Part shown: one piece after another, positions 27,622-38,612 of the stretch
Layout: each line of letters starts with the position of its first letter
Numbering within the stretch: the first letter of the stretch is position 1
Assembly: GCF_052056485.1 (NCBI RefSeq)
Contig: NZ_CP183948.1
Location: forward strand, 5,332,001-5,396,000
Origin: Paenibacillus_AQ nitricinens
GTDB taxonomy: Bacteria; Bacillota; Bacilli; Paenibacillales; Paenibacillaceae
Direction: 5' to 3'
Length of the DNA stretch: 64,000 nt
The notes under the pieces: generated by a model
Databases searched by the model: none
Seen by the model: only the letters and a program-made list of their open reading frames with translations
Told to the model about the DNA's origin: nothing
Program-made: the position numbers and the translations under genes

Positions 27622-28563
27622 TTGATTATGTCTAGTAAAATAACTTTAGGTAGAACAAATTTGCAGGTACTCCCTCTTGGGCTGGGTGCCAATGCTGTTG
27701 GCGGGCATAATTTATTTCCCGGCTTAAATGATGAGACTGGTAAAGACATTGTTCGCAATGCTCTTGACCATGGGATCAATTTCATTGATACCGCCTTTAT
27801 CTATGGTCCAGGTAGATCCGAGGAACTGATTGGAGAAGTGCTGAGAGAAAGAGGCGGTCGTGACAATGTGGTCATTGCTACTAAGGGCGCTCATAAGATT
27901 ACTGGCGATAAGGTTACGATCGACAACTCTCCAGCTTTTCTAAGGCAGTCTGTGGAAGACAGCTTGAAACGCCTCCAGACCGATTATATCGATCTTTACT
28001 ATATTCATTTCCCTGATGAAAGCACTCCTAAGGATGATGCTGTCGGCGAGCTTAAGAAACTGAAGGATGAAGGAAAAATCAGAGCGATTGGTGTCTCCAA
28101 CTTCTCCATTGAACAGCTGAGAGAAGCCAACAAGGACGGCCATGTAGATGTACTCCAATCCCATTACAACCTGCTGCATCGTGATGCGGAAAAAGACCTG
28201 CTCCCTTACACGCAGGAGCATGGCATTTCTTTCGTTCCTTACTTCCCACTGGCGTCAGGACTTCTTGGCGGCAAGTATAAGCAAGGCGATACGTTCAGCG
28301 ACAATAGAAAGAACAACCCAATGTTTCAAGGAGCGACCTTTGCCAAAAACCTGGAGAAGGTGGACAAGGTTCGCCAAATTGCCGATGCCAAAGGTGTTGA
28401 AGTCGCACATGTGGTGCTAGCCTGGTATTTGACCGTACCTTCCATCGACGCACTTATTCCCGGGGCTAAACGTCCGGAACAGATCGTATCGAATCTCCAG
28501 ACTCTAAAAGTTCTGCTGAAACCAGATGAGATCAAAGCGATTGATTCAATCTTTAAGGCGTAA
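27622..28563 (+). CDS. Aldo/keto reductase
   Basis: This 313-residue NADPH-dependent carbonyl reductase of the AKR superfamily has a TIM-barrel layout. Catalytic residues are seen in order: Asp-x-x-x-Tyr in INFIDTAFIYGPGRSEEL near 50, Lys in NVVIATKGAH near 88 and the His-equivalent strand YIDLYYIHFPDE near 120, plus the cofactor region IPGAKRPEQIVSNLQ near the C-terminus. TTG at 27622 is seven bases from AAGGAG; ATG at 27628 is an alternative. It is a single-gene unit with its own promoter and terminator, divergent from the OCD-M19-CocE operon. The natural substrate is unknown. Confidence 0.88.
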   Translation: MIMSSKITLGRTNLQVLPLGLGANAVGGHNLFPGLNDETGKDIVRNALDHGINFIDTAFIYGPGRSEELIGEVLRERGGRDNVVIATKGAHKITGDKVTIDNSPAFLRQSVEDSLKRLQTDYIDLYYIHFPDESTPKDDAVGELKKLKDEGKIRAIGVSNFSIEQLREANKDGHVDVLQSHYNLLHRDAEKDLLPYTQEHGISFVPYFPLASGLLGGKYKQGDTFSDNRKNNPMFQGATFAKNLEKVDKVRQIADAKGVEVAHVVLAWYLTVPSIDALIPGAKRPEQIVSNLQTLKVLLKPDEIKAIDSIFKA

Positions 28564-28588
28564 TAGCGCCTTATATGTAAGTAATACG

Positions 28589-28636
28589 AAGGGGTTGTCC
28601 TAGAAGTCATGAAATGGCTACTGGGGCAGCCCCTTT
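28589..28636 (+). terminator. Terminator after the first aldo/keto reductase
   Basis: AGGGGTTGTCC pairs imperfectly with GGGGCAGCCCCT, followed by TTTT, 26 bases after the stop. Confidence 0.75.
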
Positions 28637-28639
28637 TAG

Positions 28640-28860
28640 CTCCCACTAACGCCATCGCTATCGGATTCAGCCGACCTTAAAAGCAGCATTATTCCCCATT
28701 TGGCATCTTATCGGACCCCATAGCCGCTATTGGTCTAAAAAACATCCCATATAGACCCTTTTCTACGGATTAGCGCTACTGGAGTCCGAAAGCCTTAATA
28801 AATGATCAAGACTCGATAGCGCAGCTAGCCAACAAACAAAAATACAGGGCAGCGTATTCT
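28640..28860. repeat. Noncoding quasi-repetitive intergenic segment
   Basis: No open frame is credible here. Related blocks recur at about 50-base spacing: CTATCGGATT (28658), TTATCGGACC (28708) and CTACGGATTAGCGCTA (28762), each near a GCCGA, TAGCCGCTA or GCGCTA patch. The composition differs from the AT-rich leader of fabV that follows. It resembles a remnant or member of a dispersed intergenic repeat family, but no second full copy exists in this window. Confidence 0.35.
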
Positions 28861-28880
28861 TACCGAATATCCTAAATTCT

Positions 28881-28909
28881 TTGTATTAGTAAATATTGTT
28901 TGCTATACT
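28881..28909 (+). promoter_or_regulatory. Promoter of fabV
   Basis: TTGTAT and TATACT separated by 17 bases, with extended TTGC before the -10 box; the fabV ATG is 50 bases downstream. Confidence 0.75.
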
Positions 28910-28959
28910 TTCTCTGTGTATCAGTAGACTTTAATTTTTATACAAAGGGGAATTCCTTG

Positions 28960-30150
28960 ATGATTATTCAACCTAAAACACGCGGATTTATATGCACAAC
29001 AGCCCATCCAGAGGGATGCGCCAAACAAATAGAACAACAAATTGAATATGTAAAAGCACAAAAGAAAATTGAGGGACCTGCGAATGTACTCGTCATCGGT
29101 GCCTCTACCGGATACGGACTAGCTTCCAGAATTTCAGCTGCATTTGGTGCTGGCGCCAATACCATTGGTGTGTTCTTCGATAAAGCAGCGGAAGGTCAGC
29201 GCACCGCTTCTGCAGGCTGGTACAACTCCGCTGCCTTTGAACAACAAGCAGCAAAGCTTGGACTTAAATCACACAGCATAGTTGGCGATGCTTTCTCTGA
29301 TGCTATTAAAGAGAAGACCATTGCATTGATTAAAGCTGAATATGGCACCATCGATTTAGTTATTTATAGTGTCGCTTCACCTCGTCGTACCCACCCGGTA
29401 ACAGGGGAAACCTTCTCCTCCGTTATTAAACCAGTGGGAACAGCTTATTCGAATAAAACCTTAAACTTCCATACAGGCGAAGTATCCATGACCACCATTG
29501 AGCCTGCTAATGAAGAAGAAGTACGTCAGACAATCGCTGTAATGGGCGGCGAAGACTGGAGAATGTGGATCGATCAGCTTCAAGCAGCTGATGTCCTTGC
29601 AGATGGTGCTACTACCGTTGCTTACTCCTACATCGGGCCTGAAATCACTCATCCTATCTATCGGGACGGAACAATCGGCCAAGCCAAGCACGATCTGGAA
29701 CAAACTGCGATTCAAATGAATGACCTTCTTTCATCAAAAGGCGGACGTGCCTTTGTGTCCGTTAATAAGGCGCTCGTAACTCAGTCCAGCTCAGCGATTC
29801 CTGTAGTGCCCCTTTATATCTCAGCCCTTTACGAAGTGATGAAGGAAAAAGGCCTGCACGAGAACTGTATTGAACAAATGTATCGCTTGTTCTCTGAGCA
29901 CCTATACGGCGAAGGCAAGGCTACTGCTGACGGAAGCTGCTTGATCCGCATTGACGACTGGGAAATGCGTGAGGACGTTCAGACAGAGGTTATGAAACGT
30001 TGGGACGAGCTGACAACTGATAATGCAGGTGAGCTAGCAGATCTTGAAGGCTACCGCCAAGATTTCTTCAATCTGTTTGGCTTTAGAACAGATGGCGTAG
30101 ACTACGAAGCAGATATTGATCCTAATGTCGACATTCCGAATATGTACTAG
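28960..30150 (+). CDS. fabV: FabV-type enoyl-[ACP]/trans-2-enoyl-CoA reductase
   Basis: The 396-residue NADH-dependent enzyme belongs to the FabV/TER group of short-chain-like reductases that saturate enoyl-ACP or enoyl-CoA in fatty-acid or butyryl-CoA synthesis. Family features: N-terminal PKTRGFICTTAHPEGC, Rossmann loop VLVIGASTGYGLASR near 45, VIYSVASPRR near 135, and the catalytic Tyr-x8-Lys (Y234 to K243, YRDGTIGQAK). FabV enzymes in other bacteria tolerate triclosan. ATG at 28960 follows AAAGGGG; the longer upstream frame has no site. It stands alone between two aldo/keto reductases, not in a fab operon. Confidence 0.94.
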   Translation: MIIQPKTRGFICTTAHPEGCAKQIEQQIEYVKAQKKIEGPANVLVIGASTGYGLASRISAAFGAGANTIGVFFDKAAEGQRTASAGWYNSAAFEQQAAKLGLKSHSIVGDAFSDAIKEKTIALIKAEYGTIDLVIYSVASPRRTHPVTGETFSSVIKPVGTAYSNKTLNFHTGEVSMTTIEPANEEEVRQTIAVMGGEDWRMWIDQLQAADVLADGATTVAYSYIGPEITHPIYRDGTIGQAKHDLEQTAIQMNDLLSSKGGRAFVSVNKALVTQSSSAIPVVPLYISALYEVMKEKGLHENCIEQMYRLFSEHLYGEGKATADGSCLIRIDDWEMREDVQTEVMKRWDELTTDNAGELADLEGYRQDFFNLFGFRTDGVDYEADIDPNVDIPNMY

Positions 30151-30190
30151 AATGATTCTGAGCACATCCATATAATAATTATGGATGTAT

Positions 30191-30249
30191 AAAAAAAGAG
30201 GTTGTCTGCAAAAGTAGTGAATTCTACTGAGTTGGCAGCCTCTTTTTTT
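30191..30249 (+). terminator. Terminator after fabV
   Basis: AAAAAAAGAGGTTGTC pairs with GGCAGCCTCTTTTTTT (imperfect), 40 bases past the fabV stop. Confidence 0.85.
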
Positions 30250-30368
30250 GCACTTTGCTTGCAGCCTACCTATACGTCGTAGGGCATATTGGCTTAGCCT
30301 CCCACTTTGTGATATGGTTTGATAGAATACTGCAAGTTCTAACTTACATTCTAAGGAGTGAATCCCTC

Positions 30369-31289
30369 ATGGTTAAAAAAATTAGTGTAGCGAATGGTGC
30401 ACTTGAGGTGTCCCAAATTTCGCTTGGCTGTATGCGGATTGCGGACTTGTCTGCAAAAGAGGCTGATACACATGTACATAGTGCGTTGGAGCTCGGAATA
30501 GACTTCTTTGATCATGCCGACATCTACGCAGGTGGTAAGGCCGAAGAAGTATTCGCAGGTGTACTAGAGAACAATCCTGGTATGCGTGATAAAATGATGA
30601 TCCAAACCAAATGTGGAATCCGCGACGGTTTTTTTGATTTCTCCAAAGAGCATATCCTACAATCCGTCGAAGGCAGTCTTAAGCGCTTAAAGACCGATTA
30701 TATCGATGTGCTTCTGCTTCACCGTCCTGACACGCTGTTCGAGCCGGAAGAAGTGGCTGAGGCTTTTGACATTCTGGAGAGCAAAGGTTTGGTCAAGCAT
30801 TTTGGTGTCAGCAACCAAAACCCATTGCAAATCGAACTGCTCAAGAAAAATGTAAAGCAACCGTTGCTATTCAACCAGCTCCAATTAAGCATTATGTTCA
30901 CGGGTATGATTGATACCGGTTTTAATGTGAATATGACCAACTCCGGTTCGGTTGTCCATGATGGCGGGATCTTGGAGTACAGCCGTCTACACGACATGAC
31001 CATTCAGCCATGGTCGCCTTTCCAATATGGCTTTTTTGAAGGTGTATTCTTGGACAACGACAAGTTCCCTGAATTGAACGAGGTCATTAACCGTTTGGCA
31101 GCTGAAAAAGAGGTTACCAATACTGCTATTGCCATTGCCTGGATTCTCAGACATCCGGCAAATATGCAGCCTGTTGTAGGTACAACCAATACGCAGCGAT
31201 TGCGGGATATTGCCAAAGCATCCGATATTACACTCACCAGACCAGAATGGTATGAAATTTACCGCGCTGCGGGTAATATCCTTCCATAA
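30369..31289 (+). CDS. Aldo/keto reductase (YdhF-like)
   Basis: This 306-residue AKR-superfamily oxidoreductase resembles Escherichia coli YdhF. It shows GIDFFDHADIYAGGKAEE (Asp and Tyr of the tetrad) near 45, MMIQTKCGI (Lys) near 80 and DYIDVLLLHRPD (His) near 118, then HFGVSNQNP and a C-terminal cofactor region PVVGTTNTQRL. The frame extends 38 codons upstream, but ATG at 30369 follows AAGGAG at ten bases and matches the family N-terminus. It has its own terminator. Substrate unknown. Confidence 0.9.
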   Translation: MVKKISVANGALEVSQISLGCMRIADLSAKEADTHVHSALELGIDFFDHADIYAGGKAEEVFAGVLENNPGMRDKMMIQTKCGIRDGFFDFSKEHILQSVEGSLKRLKTDYIDVLLLHRPDTLFEPEEVAEAFDILESKGLVKHFGVSNQNPLQIELLKKNVKQPLLFNQLQLSIMFTGMIDTGFNVNMTNSGSVVHDGGILEYSRLHDMTIQPWSPFQYGFFEGVFLDNDKFPELNEVINRLAAEKEVTNTAIAIAWILRHPANMQPVVGTTNTQRLRDIAKASDITLTRPEWYEIYRAAGNILP

Positions 31290-31294
31290 ATATT

Positions 31295-31338
31295 AAAAGC
31301 CACGAAGTACGCTAATATCGCACTTCGTGGCTTTTTTT
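31295..31338 (+). terminator. Terminator after the second aldo/keto reductase
   Basis: AAAAGCCACGAAGT pairs with ACTTCGTGGCTTTT around a short loop, followed by further T residues. Confidence 0.9.
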
Positions 31339-31370
31339 GTGACTATGATTGAAACCGTATAACTCTTATA

Positions 31371-31402
31371 AAAAAAGAAACGGCATCTCTGCCGTTTCTT
31401 TA
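31371..31402 (-). terminator. Terminator of the tRNA operon
   Basis: Minus strand AAAGAAACGGCA and TGCCGTTTCTTT form a stem with a short loop, followed by T residues, just beyond tRNA-Lys(CTT). Confidence 0.85.
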
Positions 31403-31407
31403 AAGGA

Positions 31408-31480
31408 TGGACTCTCAGGGGCTCGAACCCTGGACAAATAGATTAAGAGTCTACTGCTCTACCAACTGAGCTAAGAGTCC
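31408..31480 (-). tRNA. tRNA-Lys (anticodon CTT)
   Basis: Cloverleaf begins GGACTCTTAGCTCAG; the anticodon loop reads CTCTTAA with CTT central. The 3' CCA is not encoded (A then TCC). It is the last gene of the tRNA cluster. Confidence 0.93.
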
Positions 31481-31560
31481 ACAATATAATGATTTACCTT
31501 ACTAAACTTGAAAAGCAAAAGCTCTTAGCTTAACGCATAAGAGCTTCGCTTGCTCATTGA

Positions 31561-31639
31561 TACCGGCGAGAGGACTCGAACCTCCACGGTTTCCCTCTCG
31601 ATTTTGAGTCGAGCGCGTCTGCCATTCCGCCACGCCGGC
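31561..31639 (-). tRNA. tRNA-Leu (anticodon CAA)
   Basis: Begins GCCGGCGTGGCGGAA; anticodon loop CTCAAAA gives CAA; a variable arm typical of class II tRNA is present. The CCA end is not encoded. Confidence 0.93.
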
Positions 31640-31658
31640 AAAGTATGAAGTTAAAATA

Positions 31659-31735
31659 TGGCGCGCCCTGAGAGATTCGAACTCCCGGCCTTTTGATTCG
31701 TAGTCAAACGCTCTATCCAGCTGAGCTAAGGGCGC
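31659..31735 (-). tRNA. tRNA-Arg (anticodon ACG)
   Basis: Begins GCGCCCTTAGCTCAG; anticodon loop CTACGAA gives ACG, whose first base is usually edited to inosine. CCA is encoded. Confidence 0.95.
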
Positions 31736-31745
31736 AAAATTTATA

Positions 31746-31820
31746 TGGAGCGGACGACGGGAATCGAACCCGCGACCCTCGCCTTGGCAAGGCGATGCTC
31801 TACCGCTGAGCCACGTCCGC
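31746..31820 (-). tRNA. tRNA-Gly (anticodon GCC)
   Basis: Begins GCGGACGTGGCTCAG; anticodon loop TTGCCAA gives GCC. CCA is encoded. Confidence 0.95.
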
Positions 31821-31856
31821 ACACAGTATGTATTAGTGTCCGACTCACTTAAGAAG

Positions 31857-31929
31857 TGAGCCATGAAGGACTCGAACCTTCGACACCCTGATTAAAAGTC
31901 AGGTGCTCTACCAACTGAGCTAATGGCTC
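31857..31929 (-). tRNA. tRNA-Lys (anticodon TTT)
   Basis: Begins GAGCCATTAGCTCAG; anticodon loop CTTTTAA gives TTT. CCA is not encoded (A then CTT). Confidence 0.94.
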
Positions 31930-31944
31930 ATGAAGCAAGAAAAA

Positions 31945-32022
31945 TGGCGGAACCGACGAGATTCGAACTCGCGATCTCCTGCGTGACAGGCAGGCATGTT
32001 AGGCCAACTACACCACGGTTCC
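31945..32022 (-). tRNA. tRNA-Asp (anticodon GTC)
   Basis: Begins GGAACCGTGGTGTAG; anticodon loop CTGTCAC gives GTC. CCA is encoded. This is a substrate for the tgt/queA pathway encoded in the same window. Confidence 0.95.
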
Positions 32023-32044
32023 AAAAGATATAATTGCTTGATGA

Positions 32045-32125
<81 letters not shown>

Positions 32126-32169
32126 TCATTAAAAAATATTTAGCTATCCATTACAATAAGAAAGCTTCA

Positions 32170-32245
32170 TGGTGGAGGCTGAGGGGATCGAACCCCCGAC
32201 CCTCTGCTTGTAAGGCAGATGCTCTCCCAGCTGAGCTAAGCCTCC
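32170..32245 (-). tRNA. tRNA-Val (anticodon TAC)
   Basis: Begins GGAGGCTTAGCTCAG; anticodon loop CTTACAA gives TAC. CCA is encoded. Confidence 0.95.
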
Positions 32246-32332
32246 ATGTAAAGAAGCAACTCAATTATCATAACACAATCTAAACTGTAATGCAACCTTT
32301 TATTTCTGAAGAAAAATTAGGTTTTAAAGAAT

Positions 32333-32407
32333 TGGTGACCCGTATGGGATTCGAACCCATGTTACCTCCGTGAAAGGGAGGTGTCTTAACCCCTTGACCA
32401 ACGGGCC
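32333..32407 (-). tRNA. tRNA-Glu (anticodon TTC)
   Basis: Begins GGCCCGTTGGTCAAG; anticodon loop CTTTCAC gives TTC. CCA is encoded. It is the promoter-proximal gene of the cluster. Confidence 0.95.
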
Positions 32408-32441
32408 TTATTGAAAACAAAATGTTTTGACAACAAAAAAG

Positions 32442-32470
32442 ATTATATCATGTATTTCGAAGTATAGCAA
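32442..32470 (-). promoter_or_regulatory. Promoter of the tRNA operon
   Basis: Minus strand TTGCTA and TATAAT separated by 17 bases, ending 35 bases before tRNA-Glu. Confidence 0.8.
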
Positions 32471-32500
32471 TACCTAAATTAATATATTTTCACTTTTCTC

Positions 32501-33028
32501 CTATAATAGCGTTAAAGTGATATCAAGCTTACTGGCTATCAACTCAACGACTTCTAAAGTAGTCAGGTTATTTGTGTCTAATTGATCTTTGAATACATCC
32601 TTATTAAGCCCTGTGAGGCATCTGTCGATCTGTTGAACGGTCCATGAGTCTTTTCCTTCACCTCTACCACCCAATCTCTTGAGCAGCGTCTCTCGTGAGG
32701 CACACAAAGTAAAATGGTGAACCTCTAATCCTTCATTTATTAGATTACCAGCAATGTCCATCCAATATTCTGGGTTGACTATGGTCATAGGCACGATAAC
32801 CGTTCCCCTATATTCGCTAGCTATGTATTTTAACATGGAATGGTTAATTTCACGCCAAAGATAATAGTCTTGAAAGTCACTTTTTGTCATCACATCAGGA
32901 ATGTTTTCCCTTATGTAATACCCTACATTCTCTGGATCGTATACAAAAGAATTAGGAATTCTGCGATGTAATTCATATGCAGTTTCTGTCTTTCCCGCAC
33001 CAAAAGCTCCATTGATCCATATTATCAT
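32501..33028 (-). CDS. TmrB-like ATP-binding protein (tunicamycin resistance family)
   Basis: The 175-residue P-loop protein begins MIIWINGAFGAGKTETAYEL, with a Walker A motif, and continues with VYDPENVGYYIRE, VPMTIVNPEYW, HHFTLCASRETLLKRL and SWTVQQIDRCL. These closely resemble Bacillus subtilis TmrB, an ATP-binding membrane-associated protein conferring tunicamycin resistance. TmrB has about 197 residues with a C-terminal amphipathic helix; here the protein stops before that segment, so membrane association or resistance is uncertain. ATG follows GGGGGAT. It lies alone between rrn and the tRNA cluster. Confidence 0.82.
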   Translation of the reverse strand: MIIWINGAFGAGKTETAYELHRRIPNSFVYDPENVGYYIRENIPDVMTKSDFQDYYLWREINHSMLKYIASEYRGTVIVPMTIVNPEYWMDIAGNLINEGLEVHHFTLCASRETLLKRLGGRGEGKDSWTVQQIDRCLTGLNKDVFKDQLDTNNLTTLEVVELIASKLDITLTLL

Positions 33029-33122
33029 GATCTTTATCCCCCATGAATAATCTATTAGTGACTCTATTAAAGCACATTATCATAAAAACCCTTACAAGCA
33101 AATACTCTGTACAAGGCATAAC

Positions 33123-33157
33123 AAAAAGACCACTGTCGATGACTCAACAGTGGTCTT
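33123..33157 (-). terminator. Terminator of the rrn operon
   Basis: Minus strand AAGACCACTGT pairs with ACAGTGGTCTT, followed by TTTG, directly after 5S rRNA. Confidence 0.85.
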
Positions 33158-33161
33158 GCGT

Positions 33162-33277
33162 GCTTGGCAACGTCCTACTCTCCCAGGACCCTTCGGTCCA
33201 AGTACCATCGGCGCTGGAGGGCTTAACGGTCGTGTTCGGGATGGGTACGCGTGGAACCCCTCCGCTATCGCCACCAA
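33162..33277 (-). rRNA. rrf: 5S ribosomal RNA
   Basis: The minus strand reads TTTGGTGGCGATAGCGGAGG at the 5' end and ends GGACGTTGCCAAGC, about 116 bases, with the conserved CCATCCCGAACACG core. Ends are approximate to a few bases. Confidence 0.95.
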
Positions 33278-33426
33278 ACGGGCATTTGCGGTACAAATGC
33301 ATTATTCAGGTCTCAGCATCGCCAAATGCTGAAAACAAATTCATCATCATACAGCCACTAGGACCATATGGTTTAGAACTTGATTCCTGAAAACTGAATC
33401 CGAATCGAATTTGCGTTTTAAGTATA

Positions 33427-36353
<2,927 letters not shown>

Positions 36354-36612
36354 TTGATTTTTCCGCAGGAAAATATCATACAATGACATTTCTCTTGGAA
36401 TCATCTCACTAATAACATTTACTTGTTTTCACAAGTTGCTAAAAGATGTTCTAAAACGCAAATTCGTTTCGGTATCCAGTTTTCAAGGATCAAGTCTTAC
36501 TTGAGAGCTTAAACTCTCAAAACTGAGCAACGAGTGAGTAACAGGCCTAAACCTGAGATTTGGAAGTTTAACTTCCGATTTGAATGTCTCCATTGCAGGA
36601 AACGATTCTCCA

Positions 36613-38175
<1,563 letters not shown>

Positions 38176-38332
38176 ATTGAAAAGAGCGATATGCTCATTT
38201 TGAAACATCTGACGAGAAAATTAATTCTCTAATTTTGGATTTCACTTTCGTGATTTCCTACTCACTCGTTGTTCAGTTTTCAAAGATCAAGTTCTCGTTG
38301 ACGCCGTTTAATGTCTCAGCAGCAACTTTTAT

Positions 38333-38361
38333 AATATATCATGTTTTCCGATGAATTGCAA
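38333..38361 (-). promoter_or_regulatory. rrn operon promoter
   Basis: Minus strand TTGCAA and TATATT separated by 17 bases, about 160 bases upstream of mature 16S, in an AT-rich region with an A-tract above the -35 box. Between here and the safA-like terminator (38362-38542) I saw no gene; a second rrn promoter was not convincing. Confidence 0.75.
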
Positions 38362-38542
38362 CACTTTTTTTTCAAAGTCTTTTGTAATTTCATTCGGATT
38401 AACATTCACCAACCGAAAGTTTATATCTCCTCTTTACGACTGGATTTATAATGTAACATATAACCCACTCTAAAAACAACCCCTAAATTCAAAAAAATAA
38501 GTACTTCTTCTTCACTCCTACATCTCGTTCACACCTTATCAT

Positions 38543-38581
38543 AAAAAACGTGTAGATTCTAATAATCAGAACCTACACGTT
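38543..38581 (-). terminator. Terminator after the safA-like gene
   Basis: Minus strand AACGTGTAGGTTCT pairs with AGAATCTACACGTT (one mismatch), followed by TTTTT, 32 bases past the stop. Confidence 0.9.
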
Positions 38582-38612
38582 AAATAGAAATTGGATGTTA
38601 GTTTAGACTGTA

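Noticed and set aside
31502..31864. Minus-strand frame of 120 codons across four tRNA genes
   Set aside because: It runs through tRNA sequence and contains typical tRNA-derived peptides such as GEGRGFDSRRP; not a real protein.
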